In this document: piece after piece, positions 1-6,162 of the stretch
Numbering within the stretch: position 1 is the first letter of the stretch
Layout of the letters: every line of letters starts with the position of its first letter
DNA from: Planctomycetaceae bacterium
GTDB taxonomy: Bacteria > Planctomycetota > Planctomycetia > Pirellulales > UBA1268
Direction of reading: 5' to 3'
Assembly: GCA_947453875.1 (NCBI GenBank)
Contig: CANGIH010000062.1
Coordinates: forward strand, 1 to 9,566
DNA: 9,566 nucleotides
The notes under the pieces: generated by a model
What the model saw: only the letters and a program-made list of their open reading frames with translations
Database searches by the model: none
What the model was told of the DNA's origin: nothing
Position numbers and translations under genes: made by a program

Positions 1-654
1 CCATACATCGAGCAGGGCAACCTCTTCGATCTGGCCAACCGCACCGTCTACACGCCCGTTCCCGGTGCTCCCGGCGCGGGAACGATCTACTCCGTCTCGA
101 TTCCGTCGTTTCTTTGTCCCACGGAGATGTCGAGCCCCGGCGGACTCGGCGCCACCACCAGCGGCGGGGCGAACCAGTGGGCGGTCGGCAACTATGCCGT
201 GAACTACAACGTCTTCGGCAACCCCACCGCATCCACCCCGGAGGCCCGCATCCAGGGCAACGCCCGGATCTCGCAGTCGATGCCCGACGGCACGTCGAGC
301 ACCGTGCTGATCGCCGAGAAATACGGCACCTGTGGCTCGAGCGGCACCGTCGACGACTCGAGCACCAACGGCAACCTGTGGAGCGATGCCAACAGCCGCT
401 GGCGGCCGGTGTTCTGCATCAACGAGACCATGCAGACGCCCTCCGCCGCAGGGTACACCACCTGCGCGGTGTTCCAGGTAACGCCTCACTGGATCAAGGG
501 ATGCGATTCCGCTCGGGCCCAGACGCCCCACTACGGAGGGATGAGCGTGACGCTCGCCGACGCCAGCGTCCGGGCGGTGCAGGGGGATATCGATGCGGCG
601 GCATGGGCCAACGTCTGTCACCCCGCCGATGGTCAGGCCGTCGGTGACTGGTGA
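1..654 (+). CDS. DUF1559 (prepilin-like) protein, C-terminal part
   Basis: The frame is open from the first base, so the N-terminus (where this family carries its type II prepilin methylation signal and hydrophobic helix) lies outside the window; 217 residues are visible. The opening residues PYIEQGNLFD match the conserved 'L-P-Y-I-E-Q' segment of DUF1559 proteins, and the C-terminal stretch HYGGMSVTLADASVR (starting near codon 177) is the family's H-X9-DG block with A in place of the final G. These proteins are abundant in Planctomycetes and are thought to be pseudopilin-like surface or secretion components; the individual roles are mostly unknown. Two cysteine-rich spots suggest an exported, disulfide-containing fold. 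The gene ends in TGA, 49 bp before the ATP-grasp start, so read-through transcription into that gene is possible. The family call is solid; the specific function is unknown. Confidence 0.9.
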   Translation, partial: PYIEQGNLFDLANRTVYTPVPGAPGAGTIYSVSIPSFLCPTEMSSPGGLGATTSGGANQWAVGNYAVNYNVFGNPTASTPEARIQGNARISQSMPDGTSSTVLIAEKYGTCGSSGTVDDSSTNGNLWSDANSRWRPVFCINETMQTPSAAGYTTCAVFQVTPHWIKGCDSARAQTPHYGGMSVTLADASVRAVQGDIDAAAWANVCHPADGQAVGDW

Positions 655-703
655 GACAGACAGCGCCGGCACGCGGTCCGGCACGATGGGAGGATCAGAC
701 CCC

Positions 704-1615
704 ATGGCCGGATCGCGTGCCGACATCGCGCTGCTCACCGACCGCCGCTACACGGCCCCCGAGGCCGCCCCCGACGACTGGTATCTCGGCAACATCCTCG
801 CCGATGACCGTCTCCTCGCCGAGGGCCTCGCCCTGCGGGGGCTGTCGAGCGTGCGTCTGGACTGGGCCGACGACCGTGTCGACTGGGAGGCGTTCCGGGG
901 GGTCGTGTTCCGCACCACCTGGGACTACTACGACCGGCAGCAGGAGTTTGCCGCCTGGCTCGACCGGGTGGAGCCTGTGGCGCGGCTGATCAATGACGCC
1001 CGCACCGTCCGCTGGAATCTCGACAAGCACTATCTCTCCGACCTCGCATCACGCGGGATCCCCGTGGTGCCAACCCGATTCCTGGAGCGTGGCTCCCGGG
1101 TCCCGCTGGCCGCGGTCCTCGAAGCCGAGGGGTGGAAGGAGGGGGTCGTGAAACCTGCCATATCGGGCGGGGCCCGGCACACGCATCGCTTCGACCGCGA
1201 GTCGGCCGCCGCACTCGACGCGCCGATCGGAGCGCTGTTGTCAGACGAGGCGTTCCTCGTGCAGCCGTTCGAGCCCGACATCATGGCCCATGGAGAGGAC
1301 ACGCTGGTGATCATCGACGGTCACTTCACCCATGCGCTCACGAAGCGGGCCAAGCCGGGCGATTTCCGCGTCCAGGATGACCATGGCGGCACCGTGCATC
1401 CCTGCGAGCCCACCGCGGCACAGATCGCCCTCGCCGAGCGGGCCATGGCGGCGTGCGCCAGTCCCCCGGCCTACGGACGGGTCGACATGGTGCGCCTCGC
1501 CGACGGCGGCTGGGCGGTGATGGAACTGGAGCTCATCGAACCGGAGCTCTGGCTGCGGCGTCATCCACCGGCGGCCGCTGCCATGGCGGCGGCGATCGTC
1601 GCCCGGCTCTCATGA
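704..1615 (+). CDS. ATP-grasp ligase, glutathione synthetase/RimK-like (DcsG-like)
   Basis: A 303-residue protein, a typical length for stand-alone ATP-grasp ligases, which join a carboxylate (via an acyl-phosphate made from ATP) to an amine or thiol. Visible motifs: WDYYDR (about residues 73-78), WNLDKHYL (104-111), VVKPAISGG with ATP-binding Lys150, a GEDTLV strand near 197-202, and the metal-binding C-terminal set GRVD (258-261) and MELELIEP (273-280), whose acidic residues would hold Mg2+. These match the glutathione-synthetase ATP-binding type and recall the D-cycloserine ligase DcsG group; the substrate cannot be read from sequence. The start at 704 is chosen because GGGAGGA lies at 688-694, 9 nt upstream; the frame is open back to 593, but those residues look non-coding. 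No signal peptide, so it should act in the cytoplasm. It is convergent with the PQQ gene, 16 bp away, leaving no room for a long terminator. Confidence 0.9.
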   Translation: MAGSRADIALLTDRRYTAPEAAPDDWYLGNILADDRLLAEGLALRGLSSVRLDWADDRVDWEAFRGVVFRTTWDYYDRQQEFAAWLDRVEPVARLINDARTVRWNLDKHYLSDLASRGIPVVPTRFLERGSRVPLAAVLEAEGWKEGVVKPAISGGARHTHRFDRESAAALDAPIGALLSDEAFLVQPFEPDIMAHGEDTLVIIDGHFTHALTKRAKPGDFRVQDDHGGTVHPCEPTAAQIALAERAMAACASPPAYGRVDMVRLADGGWAVMELELIEPELWLRRHPPAAAAMAAAIVARLS

Positions 1616-1631
1616 GGGCGTGTGCGGGGAC

Positions 1632-2951
1632 TCAGTCCTTTTTGCCGATCGCGTAGAGGGCGTCGTAGGAGCGGACGAAGAGGACACCATCCGCCACCAG
1701 GAGCGATGCGGTCACCGGTTCCCCCACCTCGATCGAGTTGACCAGATCGAATGTCCGCCCGGCGTTCACGATCGACACCCAGCCGTCGTTCGAACCGAAC
1801 CACAGCCGGCCATCGACGAGCAGGGGGCTGGTGCGATGCTGACCGGTATGTGTCCGCTCGAACCATAGCTCGTCGCCGGTCGCCGCGTCGAGACACTGGA
1901 GCTTGCCGTCGTTGTGGAGGAGGTAGACCAGCCCATCGGCGATCAGCGGCGTGCTCACGTCCGGGGTCCGCGGGTGGACCCAGGCGATCACCTCCTTCTT
2001 CTCGGAGCAGTCGCCGGCGAGCGAGTCGGAGACCTTGAGCCCCACCGTCGGGCCCCCCTTGGCGGTGGGGACGACGATCAGCCCTGGCACGATGCCGGGC
2101 GAGGCCACGAAACGGAACGTCGGGTCGTGGGGCTTGGGGTTGGTCTCGGTGGGGCCATTGAGCCTGGAAAACCGCCACAGTTCCCTGCCGTCATCAAGGG
2201 CGTGGCCGGTGATGCAGTCGGCGCCATGGACGACGAGAAACTCCCGCTTCCCGTCCCGGTAGATCGTCGGCGAGGCATAGGAATGCTTGCACTCGAATTG
2301 TGCATCGGTGATCCGATCGACTTCCCATATCGTCTCGCCCGTCGCGGCGTCGAGCTTGACGACCTTGCCGGTGCGGGTCTGGTCGTCGAGCTTCATCGCC
2401 CCGTGGATCAACTGGAGATAGAGGGAGTCGCCGTCGAGGACCGGCGTCGAGGTCATCCCGAATTGGATGTCGATCCGCCCGAAGCGCTCGTTGACGTCGG
2501 TCGTCCACACCTCGTCGCCGTCGACGGTGTGGCAGGCGAGGATGCCGGTCCCGAAGAAGCTCCAGACATGCTTCCCGTCGGTCGACGGGGAGGGGGAGGC
2601 GGAATTCCCCTCGCCGGCGCGGGCGTCCTGGTTGCCACTCCCCACCCGTTTCTTCCAGAGGATGCTGCCATCCTTCGCCGAGAGACCGATGACGACCAGA
2701 TCATCCCCTTCGTTGCTGGTGAGGAAGATGCGGTCCCCCCAGACGCAGGGAGTGGCGCCGGCCCGTCCGGGAAGCGGGGTCCGCCAGAGGACGTTCTTCC
2801 CCTCCTTCGTCCAATCGGTCGGCAGGCCGGTCGCGGTGGCCGTGCCGTCATGGTGTGGGCCACGCCAATCGGGCCAGTTCTCCGCCACCGCCGGTGGGAT
2901 CGGGAGCGCGATCAGCGTGGCGACAACGAGGGCCGTGACGGGGCGGGGCAT
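1632..2951 (-). CDS. Secreted PQQ-like beta-propeller repeat protein
   Basis: A 439-residue protein with a Sec-type signal peptide (hydrophobic residues 5-20, likely cut after AVA at 23). The mature protein starts ENWPDWRGP, the typical opening of planctomycete outer-membrane/periplasmic PQQ-like propellers. Blade signatures of the form D-G-x-x-x-W occur at about 94-99, 144-149, 202-209, 254-259 and 356-363, with further degenerate blades between. Such propellers (related to BamB and quinoprotein dehydrogenases) serve as scaffolds or enzymes outside the cytoplasm; catalytic residues for a true quinoprotein dehydrogenase are not evident, so a structural or binding role is as likely. The start is taken at 2951 because it puts the signal peptide at the N-terminus; the ribosome site is weak. 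Another in-frame ATG at 3029 lies inside the tRNA-like fragment and would bury the signal, so it was not used. It is transcribed toward the ATP-grasp gene. Confidence 0.92.
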   Translation of the reverse strand: MPRPVTALVVATLIALPIPPAVAENWPDWRGPHHDGTATATGLPTDWTKEGKNVLWRTPLPGRAGATPCVWGDRIFLTSNEGDDLVVIGLSAKDGSILWKKRVGSGNQDARAGEGNSASPSPSTDGKHVWSFFGTGILACHTVDGDEVWTTDVNERFGRIDIQFGMTSTPVLDGDSLYLQLIHGAMKLDDQTRTGKVVKLDAATGETIWEVDRITDAQFECKHSYASPTIYRDGKREFLVVHGADCITGHALDDGRELWRFSRLNGPTETNPKPHDPTFRFVASPGIVPGLIVVPTAKGGPTVGLKVSDSLAGDCSEKKEVIAWVHPRTPDVSTPLIADGLVYLLHNDGKLQCLDAATGDELWFERTHTGQHRTSPLLVDGRLWFGSNDGWVSIVNAGRTFDLVNSIEVGEPVTASLLVADGVLFVRSYDALYAIGKKD

Positions 2952-3411
2952 GGTAGGGAATCTCGTGGGCGTCTGGCGGGGGCGAATGGAAAAACCGAGG
3001 AAAGCCAGGATTTGAACCGGCAACGCCATGGGATTATGCGTGGTGACGAACCCGAAGCAAAGGTTACGGCCGTACCGCGGTCGCGCGACGCCTGGCTGTC
3101 GGTGAAAAAAGTCCTGACCGAATTGGCTGCAGGGCACTCGGTCCACGGACCTGCCAGACATGGGCTGAACGTGCCCGAGCAGCCCGCGGCCGTCGCTTCA
3201 ACAGCAGCTTCTTGGCCAGGCCGGCGGTTGCCAAAAAGCCGTGAGTCGAGCTACCCTCGCTGCGGAAATACCAGACCGGGAGCGTGCTCCTCGACCTCGA
3301 CCGCTCGTCGAAGTTCTTCAGCCGCCTCCGGGCGCAGCTCCTCTGCTCTCGACGGAGAAAGCGTGCGCCGGGCACGCCCGCGCCACGACCCTCTTCAGGA
3401 GCGCTGCAGCG
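2952..3411. other. Gene-poor stretch between divergent PQQ and oxidase genes
   Basis: 460 bp with no convincing gene. It must contain the promoters of the divergent PQQ (-) and oxidase (+) genes, but I see no clear -35/-10 pair. The part next to the PQQ gene holds the tRNA-like fragment (2998-3038). Between about 3040 and 3400 frames are open on both strands (notably minus from 3426 and plus from 3241), but their arginine/serine-rich translations match no family I recognise. A small inverted repeat, GGTCC-AC-GGACC, sits near 3150. If the tRNA-flanked island is real, most of this stretch would be its left end and could hold decayed genes. Confidence 0.5.
2998..3038 (-). pseudogene. tRNA-Ile2-like 3'-half fragment (possible att site)
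   Basis: Read on the minus strand this block runs from CATAATCCC (anticodon and the 3' side of its stem), through a variable region, to GGTTCAAATCC (T-loop) and an acceptor-like end TTTCCT. Aligned by eye with 6025-6063 of the intact tRNA-Ile2 it gives 33 identities, 6 mismatches and one 2-nt insertion in the variable loop. The T-stem has one extra T, and similarity stops exactly at the anticodon; no D-arm or 5' acceptor strand follows, so it cannot be a working tRNA. It points the same way as the intact gene and lies on its 3' side. It may be a displaced attachment-site half or simply a decayed tRNA duplicate. Confidence 0.6.
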
Positions 3412-4959
3412 ATGACAGAGAGACACGACGACGTTTCCCGTCGGGGAGTTTTGAAGCAGGCGGCGGTCGGGGGCGTCGGAATCGTCGCGGGATCGATCGT
3501 GACCGGTGCCGGAGGCGATCAGGCAGGCGCCGCGGTCGAACAGGTCGGAGCGAAGAACGCGTGGCTCGCCGAGCGTGCGACGTTTCTCAGCGGCAACAGG
3601 CTCCTGAAGACGAACGGCGACGGTTTGATCCCCCCACGAACCCTCGCCCGCGATGTCTACCGACCTCGGTCATCCCAAGAGATCGCCGATCTGATTCGAT
3701 CAATCCCCGCTGGGGCTCCAGTCGCGAGTGTCTGTGGAGGTCACGAATCCTCCAACGCGGCCATGTTCGCCAGCAGCGAGGCGATCGTCCTGGACATGGT
3801 GCACCTCACCTCGATCGAGTTTCGTCAGGACGGCGACCGTTCGCTGGTCAGGGTGGGGGCTGGTGTCGTCTTTCGAGAACTCGTGGAGGCGGTCAAACGC
3901 CGACAGGGCGCTTTGCCGGTGGGAACGGGGCCGGGTGTCGGGGTCGTCGGGTACATCGTCAACGGCGGATTGAGCGGGTACTTTTCGCGACGGCTCGGAT
4001 TGCTTGGACAGCGCGTGGAGAGCCTGACCGTGGTGACGGCAGCAGGCGACGTCCGCGTGCTCGTTCCCGGTGACGAACTGTTCACCGCGATGTTGGGAGC
4101 CGGCAGCGCGCTCGGGATCGTCGTCGACGTGACGCTCCGCCTGGAGCACGAGAGCGTCGTGAAGCACGCCGAGCAGAGGATCTTCTCGTTCCGGACGCGG
4201 GAACAAGCGGTGGAGTTCGCACGGGGTGCGCTGCGCATCCAGAGGGAGCGTGTCCTGCCGGACGATTCGGTCTCGATGGAGGTCGTCGTGTCGGCCGCGA
4301 AGGTCGTCGTGGTGACATTCGTCTTCTACGACACGTTTCGAGGGAGCGTCGCGGACTTCGTCACCCCGCTGGAGGAGCTCGCCACCCGCCTTGACCTGCC
4401 GGTCGCGATGGCATCGCAATGGTCTTCGTGGTACGAGACGGCGGCCGCACTGTGGCCTGTCATCACCGCGATGAAAGGGAGCCCGCTCGCCATGCTGCAG
4501 CACTGCATGGGAACCGAGGGGCCGCCCGACGACAGGATCCTCGACTTCATCTGCGACACGGTGATCGCCCACGCGCCGCTCGACGAGGCCACCTACTCGA
4601 TCGTGGAAATCCGTACGCTGGGAGGTGCCGCCGTGTCGAAGGGGAAGATTCCCAGCGGGAATTGCCATCATCGGTTCTTCGTCGATCTGATCACCCTCTA
4701 CGACGCCAAGGACAAGACGGCGGAGGAGCGACAGGTGATCGCCGACCGCACCACGCGTGTCATCGACGAGGCGCGTCACGTGGATGGTCTGTCGGTCGAT
4801 TTCAGCGGGACGCATTCGCAGCCCGACGACGTCGGGGCCGCACCCTCGCCGTCGGTGATTTTCGGCACAGAAGCCATGGCCGAGACCGTCAGGCGGCTGA
4901 AGAAGGACGTTGACCCCGAGAACCGTTTTCGATTCCACCCGTTTGCGAAGATCCTTTGA
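3412..4959 (+). CDS. Tat-exported FAD-linked oxidase (PCMH-type, BBE C-terminus)
   Basis: A 515-residue member of the vanillyl-alcohol-oxidase/berberine-bridge superfamily, flavoenzymes that oxidise alcohols, sugars or amines and usually reduce O2. The N-terminus carries a twin-arginine signal SRRGVLK (residues 9-15) followed by a hydrophobic Gly/Ala/Val stretch, so the enzyme should be exported folded with FAD bound. The PCMH FAD domain spans about 82-245: CGGH at 108-111 supplies the histidine expected to bind FAD covalently, and VGVVGYIVNGG (176-186) is the pyrophosphate loop. The cysteine used by bicovalent relatives just before that loop is Gly173 here, so only a single covalent link is likely. 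The C-terminus DPENRFRFHPF is the BBE signature. The start at 3412 is backed by AGGAG at 3397-3401 and by the Tat signal; the frame is open back to 3241 but that part looks non-coding. The cyclase-type hydrolase follows 107 bp downstream and is probably co-transcribed. Substrate unknown. Confidence 0.93.
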   Translation: MTERHDDVSRRGVLKQAAVGGVGIVAGSIVTGAGGDQAGAAVEQVGAKNAWLAERATFLSGNRLLKTNGDGLIPPRTLARDVYRPRSSQEIADLIRSIPAGAPVASVCGGHESSNAAMFASSEAIVLDMVHLTSIEFRQDGDRSLVRVGAGVVFRELVEAVKRRQGALPVGTGPGVGVVGYIVNGGLSGYFSRRLGLLGQRVESLTVVTAAGDVRVLVPGDELFTAMLGAGSALGIVVDVTLRLEHESVVKHAEQRIFSFRTREQAVEFARGALRIQRERVLPDDSVSMEVVVSAAKVVVVTFVFYDTFRGSVADFVTPLEELATRLDLPVAMASQWSSWYETAAALWPVITAMKGSPLAMLQHCMGTEGPPDDRILDFICDTVIAHAPLDEATYSIVEIRTLGGAAVSKGKIPSGNCHHRFFVDLITLYDAKDKTAEERQVIADRTTRVIDEARHVDGLSVDFSGTHSQPDDVGAAPSPSVIFGTEAMAETVRRLKKDVDPENRFRFHPFAKIL

Positions 4960-4990
4960 TCGGTGTCCGGGGCGATGTCCCCGACCGATC
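4958..4990 (+). other. Bulged hairpin at the end of the oxidase gene
   Basis: GATCGGT (4958-4964) pairs with ACCGATC (4984-4990), and CGGGG (4968-4972) with CCCCG (4979-4983): 12 base pairs with a 3-nt bulge (4965-4967) and a 6-nt loop. The left arm overlaps the oxidase stop codon. No T-run follows, so it is not a classic intrinsic terminator; it could weaken transcription into the hydrolase gene or protect the upstream mRNA. The structure is seen; the role is inferred. Confidence 0.4.
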
Positions 4991-5066
4991 AGGGCGGACC
5001 GCGGCGAGCGGTGAGCAGGCGCCCACGAGGGCGTCCTGCATCGCCGGGCCCCGAGGAGTATCAGGC

Positions 5067-5849
5067 ATGTCGGACATTCTGGCTCGCTTCGCGGCTGCGT
5101 ATGCGGCGGGTTCGGTTCGAGTGATCGACCTGACGCAGGTGCTGTCGGCAGATTTCCCGACGTTGGTCCTGCCGGCCCCGTTCGGTCAGGCGTGGCCTTT
5201 CCGGATGGAAACGATTTCCCGCTACGACGATGCAGGGCCGGGCTGGTACTGGAACAATTTCTCCTGTGGCGAGCATGTGGGCACCCATTTCGACTCCCCC
5301 GCCCACTGGATCACGGGCCGGCATCTGCCCCGGAACACCGTCGACTCGATCGACGTCAGGAACTTCATCGCCCCAGTCACCGTCGTCGACGCCAGCGCGG
5401 AGGTCGCAGAGGATGAAGACTGGCTCCTGACCATCGACTTCCTCCGCGCCTGGGAAGACCGGCATGGCCGTATCCCCGCGGGGAACTGGGTGGCATTCCG
5501 CACCGATTGGTCCAAGCGACTGACCGATCCGGCGTCGTTTCTGAGCATGAAAGAGGACGGTGCCCACACGCCGGGGCCGACGCAGGAGACGGTGGAATGG
5601 CTGATCCACGAACGTGACGTGCTGGGATTCGCCGTCGAGACCATCAACACCGATGCCGGCCAGTCATATCGCTGGTCGCTCCCCTATCCCTGTCATACGT
5701 TGATGCATGGAGCCGGGAGATTCGGACTGCAGTGCCTGCGGAACCTCGATCAACTCCCCCCCACGGGGGCCATGATCATCGCGGCACCACTGAAGATCCG
5801 GGAGGGATCGGGCAGTCCCGTGCGCGTGCTGGCGCTGTGTGCAGGGTGA
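5067..5849 (+). CDS. Cyclase family protein (metal-dependent hydrolase)
   Basis: A 260-residue member of the cyclase family (PF04199), which includes bacterial kynurenine formamidase and isatin hydrolase: metal-dependent enzymes that hydrolyse amides or open small rings. The hallmark HVGTHFDSPAH lies at 70-80, giving metal-binding candidates His70, His74, Asp76 and His80. The C-terminal half has H210/H214 and the family's closing block NLDQLPPTGAM ... GSGSPVRVLAL. At the position where many members have a glutamate ligand before 'NL', this protein has Gln222; this may be a subfamily trait. Start at 5067 is supported by GAGGAG at 5053-5058, 8 nt upstream. No signal peptide is visible, so it should be cytosolic, unlike the exported oxidase upstream. 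The pair may be an operon (107-bp gap with a hairpin). It is not distinguishable by sequence alone whether the substrate is an N-formyl compound, a lactam or a lactone. Confidence 0.93.
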   Translation: MSDILARFAAAYAAGSVRVIDLTQVLSADFPTLVLPAPFGQAWPFRMETISRYDDAGPGWYWNNFSCGEHVGTHFDSPAHWITGRHLPRNTVDSIDVRNFIAPVTVVDASAEVAEDEDWLLTIDFLRAWEDRHGRIPAGNWVAFRTDWSKRLTDPASFLSMKEDGAHTPGPTQETVEWLIHERDVLGFAVETINTDAGQSYRWSLPYPCHTLMHGAGRFGLQCLRNLDQLPPTGAMIIAAPLKIREGSGSPVRVLALCAG

Positions 5850-5953
5850 GGCACGGGCGACCGGTTCCGCCGCATCGAGCGGCGAGGCACTTGGTCCACA
5901 GCCTGCCAGCGGGTGTTCGCGGGGCTGTTTGCCCCCCGTGGTGTCTGCGGCGC

Positions 5954-5988
5954 CTTCCGGGGGTGCTGAGCCCGCACCCCCGGGGAAG
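5954..5988. terminator. Strong GC hairpin between convergent cyclase and tRNA genes
   Basis: CCGGGGGTGC (5957-5966) and GCACCCCCGG (5974-5983) form a perfect 10-bp stem with a 7-nt loop; CTT (5954-5956) and AAG (5986-5988) extend it across a GG bulge. A weaker GGGGC/GCCCC hairpin sits at 5920-5934. The pair lies in the 174-bp gap between the cyclase stop and the tRNA 3' end, where bidirectional termination would be expected. There is no T-tract on either side, so factor-independent termination is unproven. Confidence 0.4.
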
Positions 5989-6023
5989 CGATCCGGCCTT
6001 GAAAACGAGGAACAGAAACAGAC

Positions 6024-6096
6024 TAGGACCGGCAGGATTCGAACCTGCAACCAAGGGATTATGAGTCCCCTGCTCTGACCGTTGAGCTACGGTCCC
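6024..6096 (-). tRNA. tRNA-Ile2 (anticodon CAT, lysidine-type)
   Basis: The minus strand folds into a full 73-nt cloverleaf: acceptor GGGACCG/CGGTCCT, D-arm GCTC/GAGC, anticodon stem GGGGA/TCCCT around loop CTCATAA, 5-nt variable loop TGGTT, T-arm GCAGG/CCTGC with loop TTCGAAT, discriminator A. The anticodon CAT is at 6061-6063. The segment GGGGACTCATAATCCCTTGGT is the usual body of tRNA-Ile2, not of initiator or elongator tRNA-Met; the C34 would be turned into lysidine by TilS so that the tRNA reads AUA. CCA is not encoded (GTC follows the discriminator), so it must be added after transcription. In a genome this GC-rich AUA is rare, yet the gene is kept. It is convergent with the cyclase gene. 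Confidence 0.96.
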
Positions 6097-6113
6097 CTCA
6101 ACTCAACCGGGCG

Positions 6114-6143
6114 ATTATGGGGCGGCGTGGCGGAGCCGGGCAA
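6114..6143 (-). promoter_or_regulatory. Likely sigma70-type promoter of the tRNA gene
   Basis: On the minus strand TTGCCC (6143-6138) resembles a -35 box and CATAAT (6119-6114) a -10 box, 18 bp apart, with a start expected about 10 nt upstream of the mature tRNA 5' end at 6096. The -10 box is one base from consensus and is the only AT-rich hexamer in a GC-rich gap. Assignment is by position and match only. Confidence 0.45.
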
Positions 6144-6162
6144 CCGCAGGTACCCTGGCCCG

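Larger units (their letters stand above)
2998..6063. mobile_element. Putative small genomic island bounded by tRNA-Ile2 repeats
   Basis: The segment is bounded by a direct repeat: the 3' half of the intact tRNA-Ile2 gene on the right and the degraded copy of that half at 2998-3038 on the left. Tyrosine-recombinase elements that use tRNA genes leave this arrangement: the intact tRNA at one end, the element on its 3' side, and the displaced 3' half in the same orientation at the far end. Inside are a Tat-dependent FAD oxidase and a cyclase-type hydrolase, both on the plus strand. Their codons end in A/T roughly a quarter of the time in the parts I counted, against about one in eight or nine in the ATP-grasp and PQQ genes. 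No integrase, transposase or excisionase is visible, so this would be a remnant. The interpretation is inference. Confidence 0.4.

Noticed and set aside
2952..3161. Longer start for the PQQ protein (ATG at 3161 or 3029)
   Set aside because: Would place about 26-70 residues before an evident signal peptide, and the 3029 ATG lies within the tRNA-like fragment.
1914..4073. A 719-codon open frame on the plus strand
   Set aside because: It runs antisense through the PQQ gene and out of frame through the oxidase; the translation is Arg/Gly/Asp-rich with no family pattern. Long antisense frames are common in GC-rich DNA.
3700..4938. A 412-codon minus-strand frame
   Set aside because: Shadow of the FAD oxidase, whose Tat signal, FAD motifs and BBE end are clear on the plus strand.
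6024..6096. Assignment of the tRNA as tRNA-Met
   Set aside because: The anticodon is CAT, but the GGGGA-CTCATAA-TCCCT arm and TTGGT variable loop are those of tRNA-Ile2; the features of initiator tRNA (three G:C pairs GGG/CCC in the anticodon stem, mismatch at 1:72) are not present as a set.
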